This document shows, piece by piece, positions 36,058-45,413 of a DNA stretch of 64,000 bases; position 1 is the stretch's first letter; every line of letters starts with the position of its first letter. This DNA comes from Aliidiomarina celeris (lineage in GTDB: Bacteria; Pseudomonadota; Gammaproteobacteria; Enterobacterales; Alteromonadaceae): assembly GCF_003316875.1 (NCBI RefSeq), contig NZ_QMIL01000005.1, positions 1 through 64,000 of the forward strand, read 5' to 3'. A program made the translations under genes and the position numbers. The notes beneath the pieces were generated by a model. The model saw only the letters and a program-made list of their open reading frames with translations, was not told the DNA's origin and did no database searches.

Positions 36058-36981
36058 ATGCAGGACTTAACCAATTACGCATTATTCGCTCATGTTGTGG
36101 CGTTTGAGGGATTCAGTGCAGCCGCCCGAGAGCTCAATATTCCTAAATCGACACTGAGCCGCAGGGTGAGTGATCTGGAAAAAGAACTGGGTGTGCGTTT
36201 GCTTAATCGCTCCACACGCAAACTGAGCCTAACCGATGTTGGGCGCGAGGTGTTGGTGCATTGCCAAACGTTGATCGACGCAGCGCAAGCAGCCGAGCAT
36301 GTTACCCAGCGCGTGCGAGAGAAACCACGCGGCCGCGTACGGCTGAGTTCTCCTTATGCCATTAGCCAAGGGTTGTTGGTGCAAATACTACCCGACTTTA
36401 TGGCTATGTATCCCGACGTAACTATTGATTTGGTGACCACCAATCAACCGGTAAACCTCATTGAACAACATATTGATATTGCTCTACGTGTTCGTGACGT
36501 TATTGAAGACTCGTCACTCATTGCGCGGCGAATTTTGCCGTCGCCACAAGGTCTATTTGCTCACCCTGCACTTTTGCAGCAATTTGGCGAGCCGAGTCAC
36601 CCCAAAGACTTGCTGCAGTGGCCAGCGCTAAGTTTGCATCAATCTTCAGGGCGTTATCAGTGGTCGTTCACATCTGCCACGCATGAAACTCATGTACTGA
36701 GCTACCAAGCGCGCTTAATTACAGACGACATGAATATGTTGAAAGCGGCGGCAGTGGCTCGGCAAGGCGTGGTCGCATTACCCAACTATATTTGTCGTGA
36801 CGAATGGGTGCGTGGCGACTTAGTGCGTGTTCTCAAAGACTGGCAAATGCCGGTGGGTATTCTGCACCTCGTGTATCCGCACCGACGTGGCTTATTGCCC
36901 GCAGTGCGAAAGTTAATTGATGTGCTGGTAGAGCGAATGCCAGACGCTGCCGGCGCAGTGGGCATTGGCGCGAGTGAGTAA
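36058..36981 (+). CDS. LysR-family transcriptional regulator
   Basis: Regulator of 307 residues with an N-terminal winged helix (FSAAARELNIPKSTLSRRVS) and a periplasmic-binding-like effector domain (about 90-295). It is of the AaeR/CrgA-like group (GRVRLSSPYAISQ, DIALRVRDVIEDSSL). Its TAA abuts the stop of the convergent binding-protein gene with no intervening base. The usual divergent target is not obvious, since the upstream neighbour is a pseudogene. Confidence 0.88.
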   Translation: MQDLTNYALFAHVVAFEGFSAAARELNIPKSTLSRRVSDLEKELGVRLLNRSTRKLSLTDVGREVLVHCQTLIDAAQAAEHVTQRVREKPRGRVRLSSPYAISQGLLVQILPDFMAMYPDVTIDLVTTNQPVNLIEQHIDIALRVRDVIEDSSLIARRILPSPQGLFAHPALLQQFGEPSHPKDLLQWPALSLHQSSGRYQWSFTSATHETHVLSYQARLITDDMNMLKAAAVARQGVVALPNYICRDEWVRGDLVRVLKDWQMPVGILHLVYPHRRGLLPAVRKLIDVLVERMPDAAGAVGIGASE

Positions 36982-37857
36982 CTACTCACGCGGGAAAAGC
37001 TGATCGAAGGTGTCGAGGTAGTTGGGGTGCGCGCTAAACCAAAAGAGCAGTTGACGACGAAACTCGAGGTCGCTTTGAATGTGTGGCAAAGCATTATTAA
37101 TACGCTCAACCATGGCGTGACCCCATTCGTTCCTAGTACAGCCAATTGCGCCGAGCACGGGTTTGCTTTGCGTTTCTGCAATTTCAATAAAGGCCATGTT
37201 CGAACCGGCAGTGAACTGGTCGTAGGTCGTGAGTGGACTGTAGTCGATTGTGTAGTGAACACGGCCAGCCCGAATCATGGCGAGGATTGCTGTGGTTGCA
37301 TTCTCACCAGTGCGTACCACACGGTAGCTGTCGTCGCTGGCAAAGGAGTCGATTAAGGGTTGTAAAATGCCGTAGGCGCGGCCGTCGGGGTAGCCAAACC
37401 GATATTGATTCTCTTGGAGTAAAGCTTCAAGCTGAATGGGGTTACCGAATTTGGCAGTGAGTTCTGCGGCAAGCTCATGAGTGGTAATAATGCCATGAGG
37501 TGGATACCAGTGCGTAGGCTGTGTCATGTAGGTGCCGGGCAGACCTTTTTCGGTATAAATTAAGCACGGAACACACATGTTCTCGCTGCGCCCTATTTCA
37601 ACACCCGCGCGAGTAATAGGCCTATTGAGTGTTCTTGCTGGAACATCGGGCAGTGCGCGCTCGGTTGCCGCAATAAGCGCGTCGCATATACCTTGACCGA
37701 CAAGCGGACCGTCGACAATATGAAAAGGTGGCGCGGTATTCACGGCCCACACGAGTTGCTGAACATCGGCATTTGGCGGATGATCTGCGGAAGCGGGCGG
37801 AGCATTGACTGCACAAATGAGCAGCAACGCCGAAAGATTAAGAATTAATTTACGCAT
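36982..37857 (-). CDS. Exported solute-binding-like protein (TIGR02285 type)
   Basis: Periplasmic protein of 291 residues with a signal peptide (LNLSALLLICAVNAPPASA). It resembles the SBP_bac_3-like family TIGR02285: LVWAVNTAPPFHIVDG near the mature start, then NMCVPCLIYTEKG with two Cys and RAGRVHYTIDYS late. No transport permease is nearby, so it is a stand-alone sensor or binding protein of unknown ligand. Convergent with the LysR gene with touching stops. Confidence 0.75.
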   Translation of the reverse strand: MRKLILNLSALLLICAVNAPPASADHPPNADVQQLVWAVNTAPPFHIVDGPLVGQGICDALIAATERALPDVPARTLNRPITRAGVEIGRSENMCVPCLIYTEKGLPGTYMTQPTHWYPPHGIITTHELAAELTAKFGNPIQLEALLQENQYRFGYPDGRAYGILQPLIDSFASDDSYRVVRTGENATTAILAMIRAGRVHYTIDYSPLTTYDQFTAGSNMAFIEIAETQSKPVLGAIGCTRNEWGHAMVERINNALPHIQSDLEFRRQLLFWFSAHPNYLDTFDQLFPRE

Positions 37858-37939
37858 GGCTTAGAATTTATAGTGTAGGCCTATTTTTTACAACATTAAA
37901 ATTACAAATATGCGGTGGCTGCACCGGAATTATAGGTAA

Positions 37940-38476
37940 ATGATGAACGAAAATAACAGAAATCTAACGCGGGTGGATGAGCGCTACCGTTACTTCTTGC
38001 AAATTCAAGTGTGTATTCCGCTGTTACTACTGGGTGTTGTGCTTTTTGTGTTTTGGTTATGGGTACCCCGAATTCCAGACGCGTTCTCGCTGTATGGTGG
38101 CGCTGCTGTATTACTGCTTTTGGTTATCGGAGTATTTATTTGGGCCCCGCGGCGCAGCCGCGTAACCGCCTATTATGTGGAAGACGACTTAATCGGATTT
38201 ATTGTGGGTGCACTTTGGCATAAAGAAGTAGTGGTGCCGTTTAATCGATTGCAGCATCTTGAGCTTCAACAAGGCCCAACTGAGCGCCTCTTGGGCCTTA
38301 GTCGGCTGGTGCTCTATACCGCAGGCGGCACAGGAGCCGACCTTGCCATTCCCGGTTTACGTACAGAAACTGCAGAGCAAATTCGAGACCAAGTGCTGGG
38401 TATTGTGCGTAGCGAAGTGCTGGAAGACGAGGCAATAACACAAGCGAACGATGCGAGCGAGGCTCGCCATGACTGA
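37940..38476 (+). CDS. PH-domain membrane protein, YdbS-like
   Basis: Protein of 178 residues with two membrane segments (about 27-45 and 52-69) and a bacterial PH (DUF304) domain (about 75-160: VEDDLIGFIVGALWHKEVVV, RLQHLELQQGPTERLLGL). It overlaps the next gene by 8 bases; the pair corresponds to the B. subtilis ydbS-ydbT arrangement. These pairs have been tied to resistance to certain bacteriocins; a role here is inferred only by family. Confidence 0.85.
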   Translation: MMNENNRNLTRVDERYRYFLQIQVCIPLLLLGVVLFVFWLWVPRIPDAFSLYGGAAVLLLLVIGVFIWAPRRSRVTAYYVEDDLIGFIVGALWHKEVVVPFNRLQHLELQQGPTERLLGLSRLVLYTAGGTGADLAIPGLRTETAEQIRDQVLGIVRSEVLEDEAITQANDASEARHD

Positions 38477-39953
38477 GCCAGTAGAAGCACCGCTGGAGGA
38501 ATGGCAGCAGCGCTGGCACAGATTGCCACTTGTTGCACTTATATTCTTTTTTTTGAAAAGCGTACATCAACTCGCCAAACAGCTATACCAAGCTATTCCT
38601 GCGCTTGCTGGGGTATTTATTTTTGCCCGAGACTTTCGCGACGCTTGGCCTTGGTTTGCTGTTGGTATTTTAGTGGTCTTTGTACTTGCAGTGGTTCTGC
38701 AATATTTGCGCTTCACCTATCAAGTTAACGACCAACGGGTGCAAATGAAACAAGGCGTGTTCAAGCGCACTGAATTAGCGCTCGATTATGAACGCATTCA
38801 ACAAGCGGATTTACAAATCCCTTGGTATTTACGTTGGGTTGGGCGCTACGTTGTTCGCCTTGAAAGTGCCGGCGCTAAAGGGCAAGAAGTTATTCTGGTG
38901 GGCTTAACTCAACCGCAAGCGGAACTATTGCAACAACGGGTGCAGTTACGAGGGAATCAGGCAACAAGCCCGCAAACACATACTAACGCCAACAGCGTGG
39001 CGCAACCTAACACCGAAGAGGGTGCCGCAGACTTTAGCTTTACTATTGGTAAAAACGAAGTGTGGAAAATAGGGCTCATTCAAAATCCATTTATTGCCGT
39101 GGGTTTAGTTTTGGCGTTTCTGGTGTCGAATGAGCGAATACGCAATGCAAGCGAGTCGGCGTTAGTTGGTTTTGTGGAGCGTTTTCCTTCCAAAACGTTA
39201 GCCTTGGTCGTGTTGGTGGGCGGCGCATTTTTACTCATGGCCTTATTTATAGCTGCAGCCATAGGCTTTGCATGGAACAAATACTATGGCTACCAATTAA
39301 CACGGAATGATCAACGCTATAGTTATAGAGCTGGCTTCGCGAGCCCACTGCAACGCAGCTTTTCATTGCGAAAGCTGCAAACGATAAAAATAAAGCAAGG
39401 TATTATTGCTCGCTTAATGCACCGTGTAACTATTGAGCTTGCACAAGCGGGGGGAATGGCACAGCGCCAAGAACGCTTTTTAATCCCCATTTTAACGGAA
39501 CAACAACGCCAACGCTTTGTGGCCGACTTAGGCGTACCCAGCTCCGAAACAACATGGCATCGTAGCCATAAATGGTGGATCAGCCATTGGCTACTCATTA
39601 CCTTTGTTGTTCCTACGCTAATTTTTGATTGGCGTGTGGGCGTAGGTGCTACCGTGCTTGTTTTTGTGCTGCGCGTGCTGAGCTGGCGCAAACGCGGCTG
39701 GTTGATCAATGAACAGTGGTTTGCCACACGCTCCGGCGTATTTGGATTTACCGAGCGCTGGCTGCCGATTAGTAAAATGCAATCTATATCTTGGGCACAG
39801 GGGCCTTTGCAGCGGCGTTTGAATATAGCGTCTGTGGTGGTCTGCAGTGCAGCGGGCCATTTTTACGTTGTCGACATTCCCGTTCAGCAAGCACGGCAGT
39901 TGCAGCAACGCATAATTCAAGAAACTGCAAGCTGCCGTCGGCTATGGATGTAA
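38469..39953 (+). CDS. PH-domain membrane protein, YdbT-like
   Basis: Membrane protein of 494 residues with three repeated PH-like segments (near 80-150: QMKQGVFKRTELALDYERIQ; near 290-350: YSYRAGFASPLQRSFSLRKL; near 410-480: TRSGVFGFTERWLPISKMQS), each next to paired membrane helices. ATG 38469 lies inside the end of the YdbS-like gene (ATGACTGA overlap), which supports this start over 38451. Confidence 0.85.
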   Translation: MTEPVEAPLEEWQQRWHRLPLVALIFFFLKSVHQLAKQLYQAIPALAGVFIFARDFRDAWPWFAVGILVVFVLAVVLQYLRFTYQVNDQRVQMKQGVFKRTELALDYERIQQADLQIPWYLRWVGRYVVRLESAGAKGQEVILVGLTQPQAELLQQRVQLRGNQATSPQTHTNANSVAQPNTEEGAADFSFTIGKNEVWKIGLIQNPFIAVGLVLAFLVSNERIRNASESALVGFVERFPSKTLALVVLVGGAFLLMALFIAAAIGFAWNKYYGYQLTRNDQRYSYRAGFASPLQRSFSLRKLQTIKIKQGIIARLMHRVTIELAQAGGMAQRQERFLIPILTEQQRQRFVADLGVPSSETTWHRSHKWWISHWLLITFVVPTLIFDWRVGVGATVLVFVLRVLSWRKRGWLINEQWFATRSGVFGFTERWLPISKMQSISWAQGPLQRRLNIASVVVCSAAGHFYVVDIPVQQARQLQQRIIQETASCRRLWM

Positions 39954-39961
39954 TAACGGCG

Positions 39962-40732
39962 TTATTTCCAATATTGTTCGAGCGTAACGTTACCCGGCTT
40001 ACGGCGTAAGTTAAGAATGAGACCGCGTGTGGCAAGCTCCGCACGCGTCTCCTTAATCATTTCTGGGTTACCGCAAAGCATAACTTGTGCAGAGGTGTTG
40101 AGTGGTGTCCCTACTGTCTGCTCTAGTAGCCCTGAATGAATTAAGCCAGGAATACGACCGCGTAACGCCCCCGGACAGTCTTCGCGGCTCACTACAGGCT
40201 GGTAATGAAAAGCGCTTTGGTGTTGGTGTTGCCATTGTTCAATTAAAGGTTGGTAGCACAGTTCGTTTGCGTGACGAACTGCATGGACTAGCACTATTTT
40301 TGGGAACCTTTGCCAAGGTTCAGACGCTCGCAACATCGACAAATATGGTCCAATGCCCGTACCCGTGGACATTAGCCACAAGCTTTCTGCCGAGGGAATG
40401 TCACCTAAGCCAAAGAAACCGCTGGCGTTTTCCGCTACCAAAACGCGCGCGCCGGGATGCAATTGGTTTAATACTGGACTTAGCGTGCCATTTGGCACCG
40501 CAGTAATCACAAATTCGAGCTCAGCGTTATTCGGCGCGTTCACTAAAGAGTAGGCACGGTGAAGTACTTCGCCTTGGCTTTCAACACCAATGCGCACAAA
40601 CTGACCTGGCTGAAAAGAAAATTCCGAAATGTTGTTACCATTACTGTCGGTCAATTGCCCGAGCCGAAGGGAAAAGAGAGTAGGGGTCCAGTGATAAACG
40701 TCGGAAACTGTACTGGTTAACCAATTGATCAT
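39962..40732 (-). CDS. fpr: Ferredoxin-NADP+ reductase
   Basis: FAD flavoprotein of 256 residues that moves electrons between NADPH and ferredoxin or flavodoxin. Seen: FQPGQFVRIGVES and RAYSLVNAPNN (FAD binding), LMSTGTGIGPYLSML (NADP pyrophosphate loop), LCGNPEMIKETRAELATRG and the C-terminal NVTLEQYW aromatic that stacks on FAD. It is of the bacterial class I group like E. coli Fpr. Divergent from the hydrolase gene across 86 bases. Confidence 0.92.
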   Translation of the reverse strand: MINWLTSTVSDVYHWTPTLFSLRLGQLTDSNGNNISEFSFQPGQFVRIGVESQGEVLHRAYSLVNAPNNAELEFVITAVPNGTLSPVLNQLHPGARVLVAENASGFFGLGDIPSAESLWLMSTGTGIGPYLSMLRASEPWQRFPKIVLVHAVRHANELCYQPLIEQWQHQHQSAFHYQPVVSREDCPGALRGRIPGLIHSGLLEQTVGTPLNTSAQVMLCGNPEMIKETRAELATRGLILNLRRKPGNVTLEQYWK

Positions 40733-40767
40733 GTAAGCCTATGCGCTCCTTTTACTTAGAAAGTGCG

Positions 40768-40773
40768 TATAAT
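40768..40773 (+). promoter_or_regulatory. -10 element upstream of the alpha/beta hydrolase
   Basis: A perfect TATAAT preceded by TGCG (close to an extended -10) lies 46 bases before the ATG at 40819. No good -35 at 17 bases. Confidence 0.45.
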
Positions 40774-40818
40774 GCGGTGTTCTATTCGTGCAATCAACCA
40801 ATGAAGTGTAGGGGTATT

Positions 40819-41736
40819 ATGCAAACCAAGCGAGAACAGGAACTTATACCCGCTTGTGACTGGCAGCCGTGGCAATGGCAAGCGCCAGAAGGGTTCTGGT
40901 TACGCGGTGTTCACACAGTGCCGCGTGGTTTGCCGGTGTTGCACTTTATTCACGGAAATAGCTATTGCGGCCTTATTTATGAGCCCATGTGGCAATACCT
41001 CACAGTTCATTTTGATGTATTTTTACACGACGCGCAGGGGCATGGCGAAAGTGACTTTGGCGGTCGATTTGTGGGGTGGAAGCGCAGCGCTGAATTAGCA
41101 AAATCCGTTTGGCAACAGCACAGAGGTCAGTTTGGAAATGTTCCTCATATTGGTATGGGGCATAGTTTTGGTGGAGTATTAACCAGCGTAGTGAGTGCGC
41201 ACGACAACGACTTTTTCGACCGACTAGTATTGCTCGACCCCATTATAATGCCACCAAGAATGACGCGCATAGTGGAGCCCTTAGAGCGGTTACGGCTATA
41301 CAAACTTAATCCGTTCGCGAAAAAGGCAAAACGCCGTCGCAGCCAATGGGCATCGGCGCAAGAAGCACAAAACAGTTTAGCTGGGCGAGGTATGTTTAAA
41401 GGTTGGAGTAATGCAGCAATGCTTGCTTATGTTACCCATGGCATGACTGAAAATTCCGACGGAACCGTTTCGTTGAAGTGTAATCCCGCTCGAGAAGCTG
41501 AAATATTTTCTAGTTATATGCCAGGCCTGTGGAGAACATTGCCCCAGTTAGCCTCACCCACTTTTGTTCTTTATGGCGACCAAACCTACCCATTTGTACG
41601 CGATTCCTTAGGTAAGTTAGGTGATCTTTTACCACAGCTTCATGTTGAAGAAGTAGCGGGTGGGCATTGCTTTATGCAAGAAACGCCGGCAGACACGGCA
41701 ATCCGTGTGCGAGAGCATTTAACAAGACGCTTGTAA
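40819..41736 (+). CDS. Alpha/beta-fold hydrolase
   Basis: Cytosolic serine hydrolase of 305 residues. Seen: LHFIHGNSYCGLIYEPMWQ (oxyanion region), DAQGHGESDFGG, the nucleophile in IGMGHSFGGVLTS, the acid in LYGDQTYPF and the late His in VAGGHCFMQE. ATG 40819 is preferred over the longer frame from 40741 because the TATAAT lies between them and GGGG precedes it. Substrate unknown. It marks the left border of the Rhs-derived region. Confidence 0.85.
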   Translation: MQTKREQELIPACDWQPWQWQAPEGFWLRGVHTVPRGLPVLHFIHGNSYCGLIYEPMWQYLTVHFDVFLHDAQGHGESDFGGRFVGWKRSAELAKSVWQQHRGQFGNVPHIGMGHSFGGVLTSVVSAHDNDFFDRLVLLDPIIMPPRMTRIVEPLERLRLYKLNPFAKKAKRRRSQWASAQEAQNSLAGRGMFKGWSNAAMLAYVTHGMTENSDGTVSLKCNPAREAEIFSSYMPGLWRTLPQLASPTFVLYGDQTYPFVRDSLGKLGDLLPQLHVEEVAGGHCFMQETPADTAIRVREHLTRRL

Positions 41737-41824
41737 TCAGTTGCCTTTTCCTTGCTTAAAGCCAGAGCTTGTTTCATCTGCATGCGGGTGCGCATAACTG
41801 CAGCTATATGCGTTAGGTCAACGG

Positions 41825-41850
41825 GTGGTGCAAGGGCGTGGTGCAAGGGC
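41825..41850 (+). repeat. 13-bp perfect tandem duplication in Rhs remnant
   Basis: GTGGTGCAAGGGC occurs twice head to tail. Thirteen is not a multiple of three, so the duplication would shift the Rhs frame; it marks decay of the left end of the Rhs region. Confidence 0.7.
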
Positions 41851-42052
41851 CTTCCTGTGCCAAAGTAACGTAAACACTCATTTTATTTATAATCCGCAGG
41901 GCCAGTTATTAGCGGAAGGCACAAGCGTGCAATACATCTATTTTGCAGGCCAATTGGTGGCCACGGTTAGGAATAACCAGTTGTATTGGGTACACAACGA
42001 CCACTTAGGTCGTCCAGAGGTGCTTACCGACAGTACAGGAAATGTGCTGTGA
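41825..42052 (+). pseudogene. Rhs core remnant 1
   Basis: A short frame encodes YD-repeat sequence of an Rhs core: FIYNPQGQLLAEG, YIYFAGQLVATVRNNQLYW and NDHLGRPEVLTDSTGNVL, then a stop. The N-terminal thousand residues and the usual DPxG end are missing. It joins, out of frame, the toxin tail that begins at 42042. Confidence 0.8.
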
Positions 42053-42254
42053 GGTTGTTTTCAATGGTGATTCACTTAACTTAATGACTAATCCCAAATA
42101 TATGGGTACATATAATTATGTGAACCCGGCTCCTGTTCCTAGTGTCTGGTATGACGCGGCTGGATGGCTCATATTTACAGGGCGAGGTGTAGGGCATTTC
42201 GCTTTAGATGTCGCTCCTTATCTTTTGGGTGGTAATGTAAGAGGAGATAATTAG
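42042..42254 (+). pseudogene. Rhs toxin tail A
   Basis: About 55 residues of a polymorphic-toxin end: NLMTNPKYMGTYNYVNPAP, WYDAAGWLIFTGRGVGHFAL and DVAPYLLGGNVRGDN. It is in another frame than the Rhs core before it. Its TAG overlaps the GTG of the next gene (TAGTG), the tight toxin/immunity coupling seen again and again in this region. Toxin activity is unknown; it is probably only the last part of a domain. Confidence 0.6.
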
Positions 42255-42790
42255 TGTGTATCGGTGTAAAAATAGGTATTGGAATTGTATTGTTATTAGC
42301 CCTTTTAAGTCTGACGGCTTGTAATACTGCAACAATTGCAAGTTACCAGCATGAGCAGTCAGAGATATTTTACAAAAACTTTGATATTGAGAGCGCAGAG
42401 GTTAGTAACTTCAAATTTAACGAGGTTTTATTTACTGTAGATGTAAATAAAGTCACCCACAGCAGCTATGCAATATGGCTAGGTCTATATTCACATAAAG
42501 CAGGAAAGTTTATAAATATTGAGAGAGCTGTAATTGTCGGTGAAAGCTGGAAGGAGGAGCGGAGCTTTAACCAAGAGTTGATTATAGATTCTGCTGTTTC
42601 TGACTATGATTTATTTAAGCTCGATAGCGGACTAAAGCTTTTTGAGATGAGCAAGAGTGACTCGGGAAAATTGCTACTGCAAGACCAAGAATTGCACTTG
42701 ACAGTGTTCTTTGATGTTGGCGGTCGTATTGAGAGTATAACTTTTGTTCTCAAGGAAAAAATTGAAAAGCAAGTGGTTTTTCCAACTTAG
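42254..42790 (+). CDS. Putative immunity lipoprotein for toxin A
   Basis: Lipoprotein of 178 residues with signal and lipobox LLSLTAC. No family recognised. The mature part is mixed beta (FNEVLFTVDVNKVTHSSYAI, LHLTVFFDVGGRIESITFVL). GTG start overlaps the toxin stop by one base and has GAGGAG upstream. Position directly behind a toxin tail makes an immunity role likely; periplasmic placement suggests a toxin active at the envelope. Confidence 0.6.
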   Translation: MCIGVKIGIGIVLLLALLSLTACNTATIASYQHEQSEIFYKNFDIESAEVSNFKFNEVLFTVDVNKVTHSSYAIWLGLYSHKAGKFINIERAVIVGESWKEERSFNQELIIDSAVSDYDLFKLDSGLKLFEMSKSDSGKLLLQDQELHLTVFFDVGGRIESITFVLKEKIEKQVVFPT

Positions 42791-42801
42791 AGCTGATTTC
42801 A

Positions 42802-43263
42802 GTGCAGCCGATTAGGTGTTTCGGTTTCATCCGATTACCGATTTCGGGCTACCCATTCAGACAGTGGCGGGTCAGTTTTGATGACCGTTTTACCATTACA
42901 CAGCATGGAGTCACCGAACTGATAAGTGAATGCGGACAAACGTGGTTCCGCCGTAACTTAGGCAATGCCATTGTTGAGCGGCGAGGCGACAGTGTAACAA
43001 CACGGTACGTATACACAGACCATTTAGGCAGTGTGGATGTGATTACCAATGACGCGGGGCAAGTCGAAGAAAAACTTAGCTTCGATGCCGTTGGTAAGCG
43101 CCGTGCGGTGTTTAAAAGCAATAACCAAGCCGTGAACTTTACCTTGGCCTCGATATTAAGCCTCACGCACAAAGGTTACACCGGCCATGAGCAGGTAGAC
43201 CACGCCAGCGTAGTGCAAATGGGTGGGCGCATTTATGACAAAATTGCCCGGAGCAATTTTGAA
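42802..43263 (+). pseudogene. Rhs core remnant 2
   Basis: YD-repeat core fragment: RYVYTDHLGSVDVITNDAG, then EEKLSFDAVGKRRA, HKGYTGHEQVDHASVVQMGG and RIYD. The core should continue into GRFLQADPF, but a hairpin-rich insertion starts at 43240 and shifts the frame. Very similar to the remnant at 51605. Confidence 0.85.
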
Positions 43264-43321
43264 CGTTACGCAGTAACGGCCCCGCAGGGGCGAGGCGCAT
43301 GGACGCGCCGAGTATCCCCAC
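43240..43321. repeat. Hairpin element copy 1 in the Rhs core
   Basis: Four consecutive inverted repeats in about 70 bases: AAAATTGC/GCAATTTT, CGTTAC/GTAACG, GCCCC/GGGGC and GGCGC/GCGCC. It separates codons for RIYD from those for GRFLQADPF, which are adjacent in intact Rhs proteins. A second copy occupies the same codon at 52061. Resembles dispersed palindromic repeats; whether it moves is unknown. Confidence 0.75.
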
Positions 43322-44413
43322 ATAGGCCGCTTCCTACAAGCCGACCCATTCGTACAAAGCCCGAGCAACAGCCAAAACTTTAACCGCTACAGCTATGTAC
43401 TGAATAATCCGCTGAGCTACACTGACCCGAGTGGGTATTTGTTTAAGAAGCTTGCTTCGCCTTTTAAACGTGTCATTCGTGGGGTGTTTAAAGCATTGGG
43501 TGCTGATATCAGTCAAACCATTGTGAGTATTGGTTCTCTGTTCTGTGGCCCGTGGGCGCCCGCTTGTTCAGCCGCGGGAACTTATAATGTTGCGCGCGCT
43601 CATGGCGCATCCTCTAGTCAGGCCTTGCGGGGCGCAGCGGTTGCCGGCGCTTCAACATGGGCGTTTACGCCATCAGGCGGACCGGCAGCACCGACAGCGA
43701 GTCAAATGACGATTCGCTTGGGAATAAATATCGTTGCGGCACATAATCCGAATATGGGTCAGGCGTTGATGTATATCTCCGGGAGTTTAGGTAAAGATTT
43801 TGGCGGTTGGGTGCAAAATGCGGTAGGTAGTTACGGGCAATACAAAGCGCAATCCGAGTTAACACGCTTTGCGGCTAAAAATGGTTTGAGCTTGCAAGAG
43901 TTGAACTTGATTTTGGGGCTTAACTCCAAACTGGGGCTTGAAGTGGCGGGGACGACTTACTCTTATGAAGAAGGAGTAATATATGGATTTGGTCAACGCC
44001 ATGGAGGGCAATTAGACCGATGGAAAGGAGTGCTTTGGGATGTAAATGATTGGCTTCTTGGTACGCAAGGGCTTCTGGATGCAGTAACTTTGAGTGCGAT
44101 TAACAATTTGCCGAGTACTGGTCATTTGACAGGGCATAGTCTAGGAGCACTGCGTGTCAATAATCTGTTGAGGCAAGGTTATATCCAGAGTGCAACTTTG
44201 CAGTCATTGCCGGTAGTACCTTGGTTCAATGTTGCTGCTGCTGGAAGTGTAGGAGGATGTATGCAATTTGATCCAATTTGCTTAGGGAGCTTTGGAGCGA
44301 TGTTGCAGCCTAGCGTTCAACGTCTATGCCTAAACGGAAATAGTATATTGGCCGCTCACGATAGCGAGCTGTATGTTAGTCAGTGGCACACGAGGGGATT
44401 GTCATGCAATTAA
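43277..44413 (+). pseudogene. Rhs C-terminal toxin B, lipase-like (orphan end)
   Basis: From 43325 the frame gives the end of an Rhs core ([32 protein letters not shown]) and then a toxin of about 320 residues. The toxin has a helical lead ([20 protein letters not shown]) and a hydrolase end: nucleophile [12 protein letters not shown], Asp in FDPICLG and His in AAHDSELYV, an apparent Ser-Asp-His set shared with two relatives here. A phospholipase or esterase toxin is inferred. The core upstream is cut by the hairpin element and no credible start exists, so it is a displaced, silent cassette unless recombined. Its end overlaps the immunity gene by ten bases. Confidence 0.75.
43623..43905 (+). 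repeat. Direct repeat: toxin lead shared with 49512-49795
   Basis: The bases for the toxin lead (from TTGCGGGGCGCAGCGG on) are nearly identical to those from 49512 on; further blocks around 44125-44230 match 50014-50120. The two copies point to cassette duplication with local sequence exchange. Confidence 0.8.
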
Positions 44414-44856
44414 TAAGAGCATCCACAGTTGGGATGCTGTTTTGTCTAAGCATCGGGTGTACTTCAGTAACCGATATATCTCATGAGTCGCCCTACCAGG
44501 AAATGATAGGGCAATGCTATGTTTTGCAACAGGACATGCTCATTCAAGAAACTTGTTGGGTAGTAGGGGACTTGGTGTTGTCAATTGATGGAACGGGTTT
44601 CTGTTTTGATGGAAATATGGGAGAGGTTCCAAAAGGAACTGAGGTCACTATCAGTGCGATTAAAGAGCGTGTTGAATGGAGTATCGGAAGGTGCCCGCAG
44701 TTGATTCTCGAAATACCGGACATTGAAATACCGGGACGTGAAGTTTCTCCTCCTGTTTGTTCAAGGGTAAACGAATTTAGCTGGGGGAAAGAATTTTTAT
44801 GGTCTAGAGGATCTGAAATTTATTTAAAGGAAGAATATGTCAAACCGTGTGAATAA
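44404..44856 (+). CDS. Immunity lipoprotein B1
   Basis: Lipoprotein of 150 residues (lipobox LSIGCTS). It belongs to a family with five members in this window; shared lines are [25 protein letters not shown] and, at the end, EEYVKPC, plus conserved Cys pairs. ATG lies inside the toxin B end (ATGCAATTAA overlap), a strong sign of toxin/immunity coupling. Probably blocks the lipase-like toxin in the periplasm. Confidence 0.7.
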   Translation: MQLIRASTVGMLFCLSIGCTSVTDISHESPYQEMIGQCYVLQQDMLIQETCWVVGDLVLSIDGTGFCFDGNMGEVPKGTEVTISAIKERVEWSIGRCPQLILEIPDIEIPGREVSPPVCSRVNEFSWGKEFLWSRGSEIYLKEEYVKPCE

Positions 44857-44895
44857 TGAATGTAACGATAAACGAACCAGTTTGAGGAAGTTTCG

Positions 44896-45372
44896 ATGAA
44901 AGCCACGTTTCATATTCTTATTGTAGGCTTATTAGGTTTGCTAACGAGCGGTTGTACTTCAATTACTGACTTATCAAATGAGCGACCCTATGAAGATATG
45001 GTGGGCGAATGTTATGTCCTGCAACAAGATATGAATATTGTTCGTACACAAGGACGCTGTGCTGCAATTGGTGAGGAAGTTATTACACCTTACCTGAGGG
45101 CATATTGCCTAGAAGACAAGGTTGGGGAGTTAGCAAAAGGCAGTGAAGTTATTATTTCTGGAGTGCACATCAGAAAAGCTATCCCATACACGTGCGCCAC
45201 CATGATTTTTGACGCTGTTGACTCTAGTACCTTGAACTTAGAGTCTCTTAGCGCCCCGCTGTGTGAAGTGGTTGGAATTCTTGATTGGAGAGAAGGCGAT
45301 CGGCGCTCCTACTTCCGACGAGGTGACACTATTGAGCTTAGAGAAGACTATGTGAAGCCATGTCGTGAATGA
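44896..45372 (+). CDS. Immunity lipoprotein B2 (paralogue)
   Basis: Lipoprotein of 158 residues (lipobox LTSGCTS) with the same plan as B1: SITDLSNERPYEDMVGECY, LQQDMNIV and the end EDYVKPC. GAGGAAG precedes the ATG. It has no toxin of its own directly upstream and follows B1 by 39 bases, so it may be a stored immunity gene against a related toxin. Confidence 0.65.
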   Translation: MKATFHILIVGLLGLLTSGCTSITDLSNERPYEDMVGECYVLQQDMNIVRTQGRCAAIGEEVITPYLRAYCLEDKVGELAKGSEVIISGVHIRKAIPYTCATMIFDAVDSSTLNLESLSAPLCEVVGILDWREGDRRSYFRRGDTIELREDYVKPCRE

Positions 45373-45413
45373 ACTAAAGATTTTTAAGATCAATTGCCGT
45401 GAAGGAACGCAAT

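Noticed and set aside
36786-37262. 158-codon minus-strand frame spanning the LysR/solute-binding junction
   Set aside because: It lies antisense to the end of the LysR gene and overlaps the recognised binding-protein gene in another frame.
43240-43321. Hairpin element as an integron attC site
   Set aside because: It lacks the paired RYYYAAC/GTTRRRY ends, and no integrase or cassette row is present.
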